Source: Verrucomicrobiaceae bacterium (lineage in GTDB: Bacteria > Verrucomicrobiota > Verrucomicrobiia > Verrucomicrobiales > Verrucomicrobiaceae). Taken from it: a stretch of DNA of 64,000 bases. The notes beneath the pieces are model-generated. The model searched no databases. It saw only the letters and a program-made list of their open reading frames with translations, and had not been told where the DNA came from. A program made the translations under genes and the position numbers. Below, one piece after another: positions 53,585 through 62,780 of this stretch. The number at the start of each line of letters is the position of its first letter. The stretch's first letter is position 1. The stretch covers positions 2,542,001 to 2,606,000 of the forward strand of contig JADJPM010000004.1 of assembly GCA_016713245.1 (NCBI GenBank). Direction: 5' to 3'.

Positions 53585-55102
53585 TCAATAGCTCCGGGCA
53601 AACACCACGCGGCGACTGCTGGGTCGGCCGGTGAGGAAGCATTTGCCCTCCTCGGCGTATTGATCGCCGTGCGGGATGCAGCGGATGGTGATCTTGTTCT
53701 CTTTGGCGATCTTTTCTTCCTCTTCCATCGTGCCCGCCCAGTGCATGAGGGCAAAGCCGCCGCCGTTTTCATCGGCGAAGTAGGCTTTGAATTCGTCGAA
53801 CGTGTCGAGCTTCTTCATATTCGCGTCCCGCATGGCGGTGGCGCGGTCGAGAAGAGCCTGCTGGATGTCGGCGAGGCGTTCCTGCACGCCCTGAAGGAAC
53901 TCTTCCTTGCCGATGAATTCCTTCTCCTTCGGCCCCTTGTCGCGGCGGGCCACGGCCACGCTGCGGCTGGTGATGTCGCGAGGTCCCATTTCCACACGCA
54001 TGGGCACGCCTTTTTTGATCCACTCCCAGTTCTTCTGGCCACCGGGCAGGTCACGCTTGTCCACGAGCACGCGGATAGGTTCACCGGCCCAGGTTTGGGC
54101 ACGGAGTGTCTGCGCGAGGGCCTCGCAGGCATCAATGATTTCCTGGCGGGTTTCCGGCTTCGGCGTGACGGGCAAGATGACGATCTGCTGCGGGGCGATG
54201 CGTGGTGGCATGATGACGCCATCGTCATCCCCATGGGCCATGATGAGCGTGCCGATGAGGCGGGTGCTGACGCCCCAGCTCGTGGTGTGAGCGAGCTGGC
54301 GGGTATTGTCTCGACCGAGGAATTGGATGTTCGCGGCCTTGGCGAAATTCTGGCCCAGGTAATGTGAGGTGCCGGCCTGGATGGCTTTTTTGTCCTGCAC
54401 CATGGCCTCGACGGTCAACGTGCGCACGGCACCAGGGAAGCGCTCGCGCTCCGTCTTCTCGCCGGGGATCGTTGGGATGGCGAGGTGCTCGCGAAGGAAG
54501 CTCTCATACACTTTGTGCATGGTTTCCGTCTCCACGATGGCCTCTTCGGCGGTTTCATGCGCGGTGTGACCTTCCTGCCAGAGGAACTCGGCCGTGCGGA
54601 GGAAGAGACGCGGACGCATCTCCCAGCGCATGACATTGCACCACTGGTTGATGAGCAGCGGCAGGTCACGGTAGCTCTCCACCCAGCGGGCAAAGGCCGC
54701 GCCGATGATGGTCTCCGAGGTGGGGCGAATGACAAACGGCTCGGCAAGCTCGCCGGTCGGAATCATCTTGGTGGTGCCATCCGGCTGCTTTTGCGCCTCC
54801 AGACGGTGATGCGTCACCACCGCACATTCGGTGGCAAAACCTTCGGCATGCTGGGCCTCCTTTTCGAGGTAGCTGAGGGGGATGAGCAGCGGGAAATAGG
54901 CGTTCACATGGCCGGTGGCCTTGAACTTCGCATCGAGCTGGCGCTGGATGTTTTCCCAGATGCCGTAGCCCCAGGGCTTGATGACCATGCAGCCGCGCAC
55001 TTCGGAGTTTTCGGCGAGATCAGCGGCACGGATGACCTGCTGATACCATTCGGGGAAGTCTTTTTCGCGAGTCGGGGAGATGGCGGGGGCGGCGTTGCTC
55101 AT
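53585..55102 (-). CDS. proS: Prolyl-tRNA synthetase, archaeal/eukaryotic type
   Basis: 505 aa from the ATG at 55102; an ATG at 55141 is less likely. Charges tRNA-Pro. Class II motifs: RPTSETIIGAAFARW, WCNVMRWEMRPRLFLRTAEFLWQEGHTAH, GTSHYLGQNFAKAANI, and the third motif region HTTSWGVSTR. The compact form without the large bacterial insertion domain and the C-terminal GGFALMHWAGTMEEEEKIAKE...FARSY mark the archaeal/eukaryotic-like type found in some bacteria. Followed by the IscU-like gene at 23 bp. Confidence 0.95.
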   Translation of the reverse strand: MSNAAPAISPTREKDFPEWYQQVIRAADLAENSEVRGCMVIKPWGYGIWENIQRQLDAKFKATGHVNAYFPLLIPLSYLEKEAQHAEGFATECAVVTHHRLEAQKQPDGTTKMIPTGELAEPFVIRPTSETIIGAAFARWVESYRDLPLLINQWCNVMRWEMRPRLFLRTAEFLWQEGHTAHETAEEAIVETETMHKVYESFLREHLAIPTIPGEKTERERFPGAVRTLTVEAMVQDKKAIQAGTSHYLGQNFAKAANIQFLGRDNTRQLAHTTSWGVSTRLIGTLIMAHGDDDGVIMPPRIAPQQIVILPVTPKPETRQEIIDACEALAQTLRAQTWAGEPIRVLVDKRDLPGGQKNWEWIKKGVPMRVEMGPRDITSRSVAVARRDKGPKEKEFIGKEEFLQGVQERLADIQQALLDRATAMRDANMKKLDTFDEFKAYFADENGGGFALMHWAGTMEEEEKIAKENKITIRCIPHGDQYAEEGKCFLTGRPSSRRVVFARSY

Positions 55103-55168
55103 GGAGGGCGCGGAGAGTAGGGCAGAGAAGGCAAAGCGCAAGGCGCGGGAAGCACCTCCTCAGGGCGC

Positions 55169-55576
55169 TCAGCCCTCCCGGCATTTCACATCGCGAAGCT
55201 GAAGGTCCAGGGCGCGACCGGACATCTGGATTTCGAGGAGGCAAAGCGTCAGCGAACCCAGCATGAGCACGAGGCTGACGCCAAAGGCCCCCTGCCCTGC
55301 CGCCTGGCCGCCGAAGAACAGGCAAGTCATGCTCACCACGCACAGCATGAGGCTGAGCACGCCGAGGGATTGCATGTGCTTGATGATCTGGATGCGGCGG
55401 CGGAGATTCTGGATCTGCTCCAGCAGGAGCGGCTCTTGGGTGCTCTGCCAGTTCGCATGCAGCGCTCTGACCACGCTCGCCAGGCCGAGGAAGCGGTTGG
55501 TGTAGGCCAGCATCAGCAGGGAGATGGCGGGAAACAGGAGCGAAGGCGTCGAGAGGGGCAAATCGGGCAGCAACAT
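55169..55576 (-). CDS. DUF2721-family membrane protein
   Basis: 135 aa from the ATG at 55576. The opening PSLLFPAISLLMLAYTNRFLGLASVVRALH is the family's conserved part; a charged helix (LLLEQIQNLRRRIQIIKHM) and two further membrane helices (about 75-92, 97-115) follow. Three membrane segments in all. Function unknown. Confidence 0.85.
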   Translation of the reverse strand: MLLPDLPLSTPSLLFPAISLLMLAYTNRFLGLASVVRALHANWQSTQEPLLLEQIQNLRRRIQIIKHMQSLGVLSLMLCVVSMTCLFFGGQAAGQGAFGVSLVLMLGSLTLCLLEIQMSGRALDLQLRDVKCREG

Positions 55577-55692
55577 GCGGACGAGTCTTCTCCAAAACGG
55601 CGGATGCACCAGCTGCAGCTTCCATTTTCCGAATGGATCGCCTCATTTGACAAGCGGGCGATCCGGTGGACGATCCGCCCACGATTTTCCTC

Positions 55693-56244
55693 ATGCCCGA
55701 AGCCACCCGCACCCTGCTCACGAAAGCCCAAATGGCTGAGAGCATTGCCGCTTTGGCAAAAAGTATTCGCGAGGCGCATGTCGGGGCCAAAGAGATCGCC
55801 CTCGTCGGCATCTTCACTCGCGGCGTGCCGCTGGCCAAACGCCTCGCCACCGCCCTCCGGCAAAGCGGCGTGAAGGTCCAGTTCGGCACCATCGACATCA
55901 CCCACTACCGCGACGACCTCAGCACCTTCCAGATGGTGCCGAAGCTGGAGGGCTCCGATATCGACTTCGACCTCGACGGCATGGATGTGATCCTTTGCGA
56001 CGAAGTCATCTACACCGGACGCAGCGTCCGTGCCGCCCTCGACGAGCTTTACAATTTCGGCCGCCCCAAACGCGTCCAGCTTGCCGTGCTTATCGACCGC
56101 TGCGGCCGCGAACTCCCCGTGCAGCCGGACTATTCCGCCCTCAAAGTTACCCTCCAGCCCGGCGAACGCGTCGCGGTGCGCTTTGAAGAAGTCGATCCCG
56201 CCGGCGACTCCTGCACCATCGAATCCCAGCCCACCAGCCGATGA
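55693..56244 (+). CDS. pyrR: PyrR: uracil phosphoribosyltransferase/pyr operon regulator
   Basis: 183 aa from the ATG at 55693 (MPEATRTLLTKAQM). The PRPP-binding motif VILCDEVIYTGRSVRAAL and GIFTRGVPLAKRL are typical. In many bacteria PyrR binds pyr mRNA to attenuate transcription, and converts uracil to UMP. It overlaps pyrB by four bases. I could not identify an anti-antiterminator structure upstream. Confidence 0.92.
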   Translation: MPEATRTLLTKAQMAESIAALAKSIREAHVGAKEIALVGIFTRGVPLAKRLATALRQSGVKVQFGTIDITHYRDDLSTFQMVPKLEGSDIDFDLDGMDVILCDEVIYTGRSVRAALDELYNFGRPKRVQLAVLIDRCGRELPVQPDYSALKVTLQPGERVAVRFEEVDPAGDSCTIESQPTSR

Positions 56245-57170
56245 CTCTCACGCCCCGCAAAGACCTCCTCGACATCGCCTCCCTCACGGATGACGAGATC
56301 AAGTTCGTGCTGGATAACGCGGTGCAATTCAAAGACCTCTTCAAGCGCAGTGTGAAGAAAGTCCCGCCGCTGCGAGGCCAGACGGTGCTCACCCTCTTTT
56401 ACGAGCCCTCCACCCGCACCCGCTCCAGCTTTGAAGTCGCCGCCAGTCGTCTCTCGGCCGATGTCACGCACTTCGACATCGAATCCAGCAGCGTCGTGAA
56501 GGGCGAAAGCGTGCTCGACACCGTCGAGACCCTCGAAGCCATGCGGGTGGACTACATCGTCGTCCGCCACAAGCAGGCCGGCATCCCCAGCCTCATCGCC
56601 AAAAACACCCGCGCCAGCGTCATCAATGCCGGCGATGGCTGGCACGCCCATCCCACGCAGGCCCTGCTCGATGCCTTCACCCTCCAGGAGATCTACAAAG
56701 ACCTTCGCGGCTGCCGCGCCCTCATCGTCGGTGACATCCAGCACTCCCGCGTCGCCCGCAGCACCAGCCTCATCTTCCGCCGCCTCGGCATGCAGGTCGC
56801 CTACCTCGCCCCCGGCTCCATGATGCCGCGTGAAGCGCCCACGGAGATTCCGCAGTTCGGCAACTGGCGCGATGCCCTCGATTGGAAGCCGGATGTCGTT
56901 TACCTCCTCCGCGTGCAGAGCGAGCGCCTCGACGAGCCCTTCTTCCCCAGCGCCGCCGAGTATCACAAGCACTACGGCCTTACCAACGAACGCGTCGAGA
57001 TCATCCGCGAGCGTGGCCTTTACGTCATGCATCCCGGCCCCGTGAATCGCGGCGTCGAGATCACCGATGCCGGCATGGCCTATGAGAAATCCCTCATCAA
57101 CACCCAGGTCGAAAACGGCATCGCCGTCCGCATGAGCGTGCTTTACTGGCTGCGGCCAGGGCAGGTCTGA
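56241..57170 (+). CDS. pyrB: Aspartate carbamoyltransferase catalytic subunit
   Basis: 309 aa. Makes carbamoyl-aspartate in pyrimidine synthesis. Carbamoyl-phosphate motif FYEPSTRTRSSFEVAA, substrate loop GDGWHAHPTQALLDAFT, and C-terminal MHPGPVNRGVEI. ATGA overlap with pyrR. No pyrI or pyrC in the window; a stand-alone pyrR-pyrB pair. Confidence 0.96.
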   Translation: MTLTPRKDLLDIASLTDDEIKFVLDNAVQFKDLFKRSVKKVPPLRGQTVLTLFYEPSTRTRSSFEVAASRLSADVTHFDIESSSVVKGESVLDTVETLEAMRVDYIVVRHKQAGIPSLIAKNTRASVINAGDGWHAHPTQALLDAFTLQEIYKDLRGCRALIVGDIQHSRVARSTSLIFRRLGMQVAYLAPGSMMPREAPTEIPQFGNWRDALDWKPDVVYLLRVQSERLDEPFFPSAAEYHKHYGLTNERVEIIRERGLYVMHPGPVNRGVEITDAGMAYEKSLINTQVENGIAVRMSVLYWLRPGQV

Positions 57171-57251
57171 GTCCCAAAGCAAGGGAAGCAGGGCAGAAGC
57201 ACGAGCGACAATATCAGTCGCGGTATCCGCAAGGCGCGACTAGTGACCCGC

Positions 57252-57599
57252 ATGATAGTCGAACGATTCAAATACGTCATCTGGGCAGCCGACATGAGCC
57301 GTGCCGTGCATTTCTACACCACCGTGTTTGGTGGCACCGTGCTCAAGCAAAACGACGTCATCAGCGAAGTCGCCATCTGTGAAGGCATCATCGGCATCCA
57401 TGGCGGTGGTGAAGGCAAACGCACCTGGACCGGCCTCAGCTTTCAGGTGGCTGATGTCATTGCCGGTGCGCAGGAGATCGTCGCCGCAGGCGGCCAGCTC
57501 ACCCGCGAGCCCCAGCCCGAAAATGGCGAACCGCCCCACCTCGCCATGTGCATGGACACCGAAGGCAACGAGCTGATGCTCTTCCGCAAACGCCACTAA
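57252..57599 (+). CDS. VOC (glyoxalase/bleomycin resistance-like) protein
   Basis: 115 aa from the ATG at 57252; a GTG at 57243 adds three residues. The beta-alpha-beta VOC pattern is seen: KYVIWAADMSRAVHFYTTVFGG and DTEGNELMLFRKR. One domain, cytoplasmic. Such proteins act on varied substrates or bind drugs; none can be named. Confidence 0.85.
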   Translation: MIVERFKYVIWAADMSRAVHFYTTVFGGTVLKQNDVISEVAICEGIIGIHGGGEGKRTWTGLSFQVADVIAGAQEIVAAGGQLTREPQPENGEPPHLAMCMDTEGNELMLFRKRH

Positions 57600-57957
57600 G
57601 GGCATGTCCGCAGAGTGCACCTCAACCGGTTCATCCGGGAAGTCGGTGCGCCCCAAGAAATCACCTGTCACGCAGAAAGCATTCATCAGAGAGGCCTGAG
57701 TCCCGGACTGCGGCAGCCCTGCTGCTGCCTGGCCAAGCCAGCCCTGCTGGCGTCGAGCTGCCCCGAGGTCACGCTTGATGCCGATGGTCTTATCCAGGCA
57801 GCCTCGCGGCGCTCAGAACGTTCTCGGCAGCAGGCTGCCTCCCCCAAGCGGCAGCAGGCTGCCGCATTCCAGGGCTTCGCCGGATGAATCTCTGCTCGTC
57901 AAAAACTTGTCGCGCCAGATCTTCCACACTTCCATCCGCAACTTCCCGGATGCCCCC
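57600..57957. other. Intergenic region with GGCAGCAGGCTGCC palindromes
   Basis: 358 bp between VOC and trpS. Two exact copies of the 14-bp palindromic word GGCAGCAGGCTGCC at 57826-57839 and 57850-57863; the second extends to GCGGCAGCAGGCTGCCGC. Similar GCAGCCCTGCTGCTGCC words lie around 57712-57730. No convincing gene. Confidence 0.65.
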
Positions 57958-58923
57958 TCAGCCAAGCCCCACGGCATCACGCACACGGGCGAGTGTCTTG
58001 CGAGCCACGGCACGAGCTTTCTCGGCACCTTCGGCGAGGACACGATCGACGTAAGCCGGATCGGCGGTGATGGCGGCGCGTTTCTCGCGGAAGGGGGCGA
58101 AGAAATCGCTCGTGGCTTGGAGCAGACGCTTCTTGAAGTCGCCATAGCCGACGCCGCCGTTCAGGTGGTCCTGCACCATTTGGTCGTAGTCGGCCGGTGA
58201 GGCGACGAGTTTATACAAGGCGAGAATGGACGAGCCTTCGACGGCTTTGGGCGACTCGACGGGCGTGCTGTCCGTCTTGATGCCCATGATCTTCTTTTTG
58301 AGCGCGGCAGGCTCTTCGAAGAGCTGGATGGTGTTGTCGTAGCTTTTGCTCATCTTCTGCCCGTCGAGTCCAGGCACCACGGCGGTGTCCTCGCGGATGC
58401 GGGGCAAGGGAAGCTTCAAGAGACCTTCGCCAAAGGTCTCGTTCATCTTGATGGCGATGTCGCGGGTGACCTCGACATGCTGTTTTTGATCTTTGCCCAC
58501 CGGAACCACATCGGCATCGTAGATCAGGATGTCCGCCGCCATGAGCACGGGATAGGCGAAGAGGCCGTGGGAGGGCTTGATGCCATTGGCGACCTTGTCT
58601 TTGTAGCTGTGGCAGCGCTCCAGCAGCCCCATCGGGGTGACGGTGGAGAGAATCCAAGACAGCTCGCAATGCTCCGGCACATCGCTTTGGCGGAAAAAGA
58701 CACTTTTCGCCGGATCGAGGCCACAGGCGAGGAAGTCGATGGCGAGATCCCGCACATGCGAGCGGAGCAGTTTCCCATCATGGATGGACGTGAGAGAATG
58801 GTAGTCGGCGATGAAATAATACGCCTCACCTTCCTCCTGAAGGTGCAAAGCGGCCTGCATCATGCCGAAGTAGTTGCCGATGTGGAGTCTGCCGCTGGGT
58901 TGGAGGCCGGAAAGGATGCGCAT
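57958..58923 (-). CDS. trpS: Tryptophanyl-tRNA synthetase
   Basis: 321 aa. Charges tRNA-Trp. Class I signature SGLQPSGRLHIGNYFG (the HIGH motif is HIGN) near the N-terminus and KMSKSYDNTI (KMSKS). DQKQHVEVTRDIA is also typical of TrpRS. Convergent with the VOC gene. Confidence 0.96.
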   Translation of the reverse strand: MRILSGLQPSGRLHIGNYFGMMQAALHLQEEGEAYYFIADYHSLTSIHDGKLLRSHVRDLAIDFLACGLDPAKSVFFRQSDVPEHCELSWILSTVTPMGLLERCHSYKDKVANGIKPSHGLFAYPVLMAADILIYDADVVPVGKDQKQHVEVTRDIAIKMNETFGEGLLKLPLPRIREDTAVVPGLDGQKMSKSYDNTIQLFEEPAALKKKIMGIKTDSTPVESPKAVEGSSILALYKLVASPADYDQMVQDHLNGGVGYGDFKKRLLQATSDFFAPFREKRAAITADPAYVDRVLAEGAEKARAVARKTLARVRDAVGLG

Positions 58924-59021
58924 AAGGGAGTAGAAAAGGGATCAGGAAGCCGAATAAGACCTCAACAATCAGCAATCCTTGTTCGTCAATCGTCAATCCA
59001 AAGGATCGCGGCAACAAGGAC

Positions 59022-59065
59022 GACGGATTACTCGATTGCTGAATGCCGATTGCTGATTTTTGAAG
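59022..59065 (-). repeat. Dispersed 44-bp repeat, copy 2
   Basis: The reverse complement of 47998-48041 with three mismatches. It lies between trpS and the DUF1080 gene, in a 205-bp gap that has no gene. Confidence 0.9.
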
Positions 59066-59128
59066 TGGGGAGGCAGACAAAGCCGCAGAGCGTCTGACCA
59101 CTGATCTCTGCGGCTCCGACCTCTGTCC

Positions 59129-59776
59129 TCAGTTGATCGGCTTGATGAAGAGGTCCTTGTAATAGACGACGCTCTTCGGGTCGTGGGCCTGGATGGCCAT
59201 GGTGCCTTCGGTGAGCTTGCGGCCGGGCATGCCCTTCAGGGCGGTGGCGGGGTCCCAGCCTTCGGGCTCGGTCCAGTCGGTGGTGACTTTGCCGTTGATG
59301 GAGATGGTGATGTGCTTGCCCTCGACCTTGATGCTGTAGTCGAACCACTCGCCATCGCCCACGGGAGCGGTGTTGAGCACATCTTTGACGGCGTAGAGGC
59401 CACCGGTCTTCTTGGGGTCCTTGTGAGCCGTGCTGTTCACCTGGCACTCGTAGCCCTTTTCCGGCCAGCCCTTGTCCTGGTAGGCGGTGTGGATGTAGAG
59501 GCCGGAGTTGCTGCCTTCCATGTGCTTCACCTTGGCCTTGAACTCAAAGCTGGTGAATTTCGCCTCGCCAGTGGGGCCGGTGTAAAAGAGATGCGCGCGG
59601 CCATTGCTGACCTTGATGGTGCCATCTTCGACAGCAAAGCTGCCGGGGGTTTCTTCGTTCGATTTCCAGCCGGTAAGGTCCTTGCCGTTGAACATGGAGG
59701 TCCATCCGTCGTTATCAGCGGCGGAGGAGACGAGGGTGAGGGCCGCGAAAGCGGCGAGGGTGAGTTGTTTGAGCAT
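59129..59776 (-). CDS. Exported DUF1080 (3-keto-disaccharide hydrolase-like) protein
   Basis: 215 aa from the ATG at 59776, which begins the signal peptide MLKQLTLAAFAALTLVSSAA. One concanavalin-like DUF1080 domain: GWTSMFNGKDLTGWKSNEE, SNSGLYIHTAYQDKGWPEKGYECQVNS, and the end AIQAHDPKSVVYYKDLFIKPI. Family members cleave 3-keto-glycosides or bind glycans; common and numerous in Verrucomicrobia/Planctomycetes. Confidence 0.9.
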   Translation of the reverse strand: MLKQLTLAAFAALTLVSSAADNDGWTSMFNGKDLTGWKSNEETPGSFAVEDGTIKVSNGRAHLFYTGPTGEAKFTSFEFKAKVKHMEGSNSGLYIHTAYQDKGWPEKGYECQVNSTAHKDPKKTGGLYAVKDVLNTAPVGDGEWFDYSIKVEGKHITISINGKVTTDWTEPEGWDPATALKGMPGRKLTEGTMAIQAHDPKSVVYYKDLFIKPIN

Positions 59777-60010
59777 GGTGAGGGCCGCTTTTAACGCGAG
59801 GCCGCCAGCGTGTCTAGGCGGTGTTTTTGGCCTAATTGCGGGGAAATCTTTCGGCGAGAGGTCGAACCGAGGACGATGAAGCCCTTGCGTTTTCCGAGCA
59901 GTCTCCCGGCGCAAACCCAATTCATCCAGAAGATAAAGATGGTGACAAAATAACGATCGTGTCGATCAATCGCCTTGTGGGCGAGACTCAGCGTTCTCGC
60001 TTTAAAACAC

Positions 60011-60331
60011 ATGAGCATACACTTCATACTCCGAGCGCTGCTTACCATTTTCGTCGTCGTCTTCCTCGCTGGCGTCGCGTGCATTATGCCTTGGATTACC
60101 ACTTTGGGATTCATCAGCACGGAGTATTCTTCGGAGGTCGGGTATGACGGCGCTTCCATTTTCCACAGCGGTTTGCCATTTCGCTTTCTCACCCGTAACA
60201 ACATCAGTATCGGCATGGAGATCGACTCTTTGACATACTGGTTCGATGTTGTTTTCTGGTTTTTGGCTCTCTTGTACATTGCGGGTCTAGTTCGCTACCG
60301 TTTTCGTCGCGCTCGCACCGCCTGCCGCTGA
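60011..60331 (+). CDS. Small membrane protein, unknown function
   Basis: 106 aa with two membrane segments (about 8-30 and 75-95) and a short basic C-terminus (RYRFRRARTACR). Lower GC than the neighbours. No family recognised. The start ATG at 60011 is the first that keeps a short N-terminus before the first helix. Confidence 0.6.
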   Translation: MSIHFILRALLTIFVVVFLAGVACIMPWITTLGFISTEYSSEVGYDGASIFHSGLPFRFLTRNNISIGMEIDSLTYWFDVVFWFLALLYIAGLVRYRFRRARTACR

Positions 60332-60453
60332 GTTCGGGATTATTCGAAGGTGGCACGTTCGGCAAACAAAGAACGGCTGCCAAATCACCATCCTCCCGAG
60401 CGGCCCAAAACCTGATTTGCACCCGCTGGACGGCACGCTAAGGAACGCGCCCC

Positions 60454-61704
60454 ATGAAAATCCTCGTCACAGGCAAAGGCGGCCGCGAGCACGCTCTCCT
60501 CACCGCTCTCAGCGAATCGCCGCAGAAGCACGAACTCTTCGCGTATCCCGGCAGCGATGCCATTGCCACCTTGGCGACTCGTGTGGACGTGCCCGGCCTG
60601 CCAGAGCTCATCGCCTGGATGAAGGCGAACGCCATCGACCTCTGCGTGGCCGGTGAAGAGGCCCTGCTAGTCAAAGACGCGGGTCTTTCCAATCTCTGCG
60701 CCGAGGCGGGCATCCCGTGCTGGGGGCCGCGCAAAGAAATCGCCCAACTCGAAGCCTCGAAGGGCTTTGCGAAGTTGTTTTTGCAGCGTCACGGCATTCC
60801 CACGGCTGGTTTCACCCTCTGCACGACCGCCGCCGAAGCCAAAGCCGCCCTCACCGAGGTGCCCATCGTGCTGAAATTCGACGGCCTGGCCGCCGGCAAG
60901 GGCGTGGCCGTTTGCACAACCAAGGAAGAGGCGGAGCAATTCATCGACGAAGTCATGGAGCAGCGCTGCTTTGGCGCGGGTGACCTCCTCGTCGAAAAAT
61001 GCCTCACCGGCCCTGAAATCTCCGTTTTCGCCTCCGTGTGCGATGATGCCTACCAGATCCTGATGCCCGCCCGCGATTACAAACGCATCCGCGACAATGA
61101 CGAAGGTCCGAATACCGGCGGCATGGGCGCCGTGGCCTCGCTCGAACTCGCCGATCCCGCTCTGATGCAGCGTATCGAAAATGAAATCGTCCGCCCGACC
61201 GTGCAGGGCATCCGTAAAGACGGCCTCACCTACCGAGGTTTCCTCTACTTCGGCCTCATGCTCACGCCCACCGGACCGCAGATCATCGAGTACAACTGCC
61301 GATTCGGCGATCCCGAGGCCGAGGCCGTGCTGCCGATGGTGCGCGGCGATTTCGCGAACTACGTCTTCGAGGCCGCCAAAGGCACGTTGAAGCCGGATTT
61401 GATCCAGTTTGCCCCCGGCTGGAGCATCTGCCTGATCTCGGCCAGCGCTGGCTACCCGGCCTCGTCACGCAATGGCGATGTCATCAGCGGTCTGGAAGCC
61501 GTCAGCGGTGCCCGCGTGTATCACTGCGGCACGAAACGGAATGCCGCAGGCCAGTTCGAGACGAATGGCGGCCGCGTGCTCGCCATCGTGGCCCAGGGCG
61601 GGTCGCGCCATGAAGCCCGTGACAAAGCCTACGCCGAGAGCACCAAGGTGACCTTCGACGGCCTCCAACGTCGCTCGGACATCGGCACGAAGAATTTTGA
61701 GTGA
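60454..61704 (+). CDS. purD: Phosphoribosylamine-glycine ligase
   Basis: 416 aa. Joins phosphoribosylamine and glycine in purine synthesis. N-terminal MKILVTGKGGREHALLTAL, the ATP-grasp lid PIVLKFDGLAAGKGVAVC, and DYKRIRDNDEGPNTGGMGAVAS and EYNCRFGDPEAEAVLP with metal ligands. Single-enzyme gene, not fused. Confidence 0.96.
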   Translation: MKILVTGKGGREHALLTALSESPQKHELFAYPGSDAIATLATRVDVPGLPELIAWMKANAIDLCVAGEEALLVKDAGLSNLCAEAGIPCWGPRKEIAQLEASKGFAKLFLQRHGIPTAGFTLCTTAAEAKAALTEVPIVLKFDGLAAGKGVAVCTTKEEAEQFIDEVMEQRCFGAGDLLVEKCLTGPEISVFASVCDDAYQILMPARDYKRIRDNDEGPNTGGMGAVASLELADPALMQRIENEIVRPTVQGIRKDGLTYRGFLYFGLMLTPTGPQIIEYNCRFGDPEAEAVLPMVRGDFANYVFEAAKGTLKPDLIQFAPGWSICLISASAGYPASSRNGDVISGLEAVSGARVYHCGTKRNAAGQFETNGGRVLAIVAQGGSRHEARDKAYAESTKVTFDGLQRRSDIGTKNFE

Positions 61705-61783
61705 GCGGGCGTCCGCTTTGAATGAAAGGGCAAAATCCGCTGGCAGAAACCGCCAGTCTCCGCGTTCATGCGGCCCTCCATCC

Positions 61784-62716
61784 ATGAAACGCCGACTCCT
61801 CGCTCCGCTCGCCCTTCTCGCCGCCGTGCTATCCGCGGTCACTTTTGCCGCCCCTGGTGCCGCCAAGCGCAAAATCCTCTTCTTCACCAAATCCAGCGGC
61901 TTCGAGCACAGCGTCATCTCCTGGAAAAAAGGCCAGCCGAGCCATGCCGAGAAGGTGCTGCAGGAACTCGGTGCCAAGAACGGCTGGGAATTCGAATTCA
62001 GCAAAGACGGCTCGAAGTTCAGCAAAGAGTATCTCGCCCAGTTCGACACGGTCATGTTCTACACCACCGGCAATCTCCTCGAAGCCGGCACCGATGGCCA
62101 GCCACCCATGACGGCCGAGGGCAAGCAGGCCCTGTTTGATTTCGTGAAGAGCGGCAAAGGCTTCGTCGGCACGCACAGCGCCAGCGATACCTTCCACACG
62201 AACAACGAATCCAAAAAAGGCCCCGATCGTTATTTGAACCATGGCGAGCAGGCCGATTCCTATGTGCGATTCCTTGGCGGCGAGTTCATCAAGCACGGCG
62301 CTCAGCAGGAAGCACGCAACACGGTCGAGAATCCGAAGTTCCCCGGCTTTGAAAACATCGGCAAAGACTACGGCTTCATGGAAGAATGGTATTCGCTGAA
62401 GGACTTCACGCCGGACATCCATGTGCTCAGCGTCATCAACAACCCGCAGATGACCGGCAAGGAGTATGAGCGCCCGGCTTATCCGAGCACCTGGGCCCGC
62501 AAAGAAGGTGATGGCCGCGTGTTTTACACCGCCATGGGCCATCGCGAGGACGTGTGGACGAACCCCATCTTCCAAAGCATCCTCATCGGCGCTCTCAATT
62601 GGGCCAACGGCGATGTGAAGGCTGAGATCCATCCGAATCTCAAAGAGGTGGCCCCGCAGGCCTACACGAACCCACCCTTCGTCGAGCCTCCGCCGCCGAA
62701 GCCGGCCAAGAAGTAA
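61784..62716 (+). CDS. Exported ThuA-like protein
   Basis: 310 aa from the ATG at 61784, which begins a signal peptide (MKRRLLAPLALLAAVLSAVTFAAP). One ThuA-like glutamine amidotransferase-type fold: KILFFTKSSGFEHSVISWKKG, GKGFVGTHSASDTFH, and RVFYTAMGHREDVWTNPIF. ThuA relatives are linked to trehalose use in rhizobia; in Verrucomicrobia they are common exported proteins of unclear role. A terminator lies 14 bp downstream. Confidence 0.9.
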   Translation: MKRRLLAPLALLAAVLSAVTFAAPGAAKRKILFFTKSSGFEHSVISWKKGQPSHAEKVLQELGAKNGWEFEFSKDGSKFSKEYLAQFDTVMFYTTGNLLEAGTDGQPPMTAEGKQALFDFVKSGKGFVGTHSASDTFHTNNESKKGPDRYLNHGEQADSYVRFLGGEFIKHGAQQEARNTVENPKFPGFENIGKDYGFMEEWYSLKDFTPDIHVLSVINNPQMTGKEYERPAYPSTWARKEGDGRVFYTAMGHREDVWTNPIFQSILIGALNWANGDVKAEIHPNLKEVAPQAYTNPPFVEPPPPKPAKK

Positions 62717-62729
62717 GAGTTACCCAAAC

Positions 62730-62763
62730 ACGGGCGATGAGCATCTCAGCGCCCGTTTTCTTT
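62730..62763 (+). terminator. Rho-independent terminator after the ThuA-like gene
   Basis: ACGGGCG (62730-62736) pairs with CGCCCGT (62750-62756); the inner GAG/CTC also pairs. A run TTTCTTTT follows. Confidence 0.82.
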
Positions 62764-62780
62764 TCCACCCATCCCTCTCG

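Noticed and set aside
55577..55692. PyrR-binding attenuator upstream of pyrR-pyrB
   Set aside because: No clear antiterminator/terminator pair or PyrR-loop consensus could be made out by eye in this 116-bp gap.
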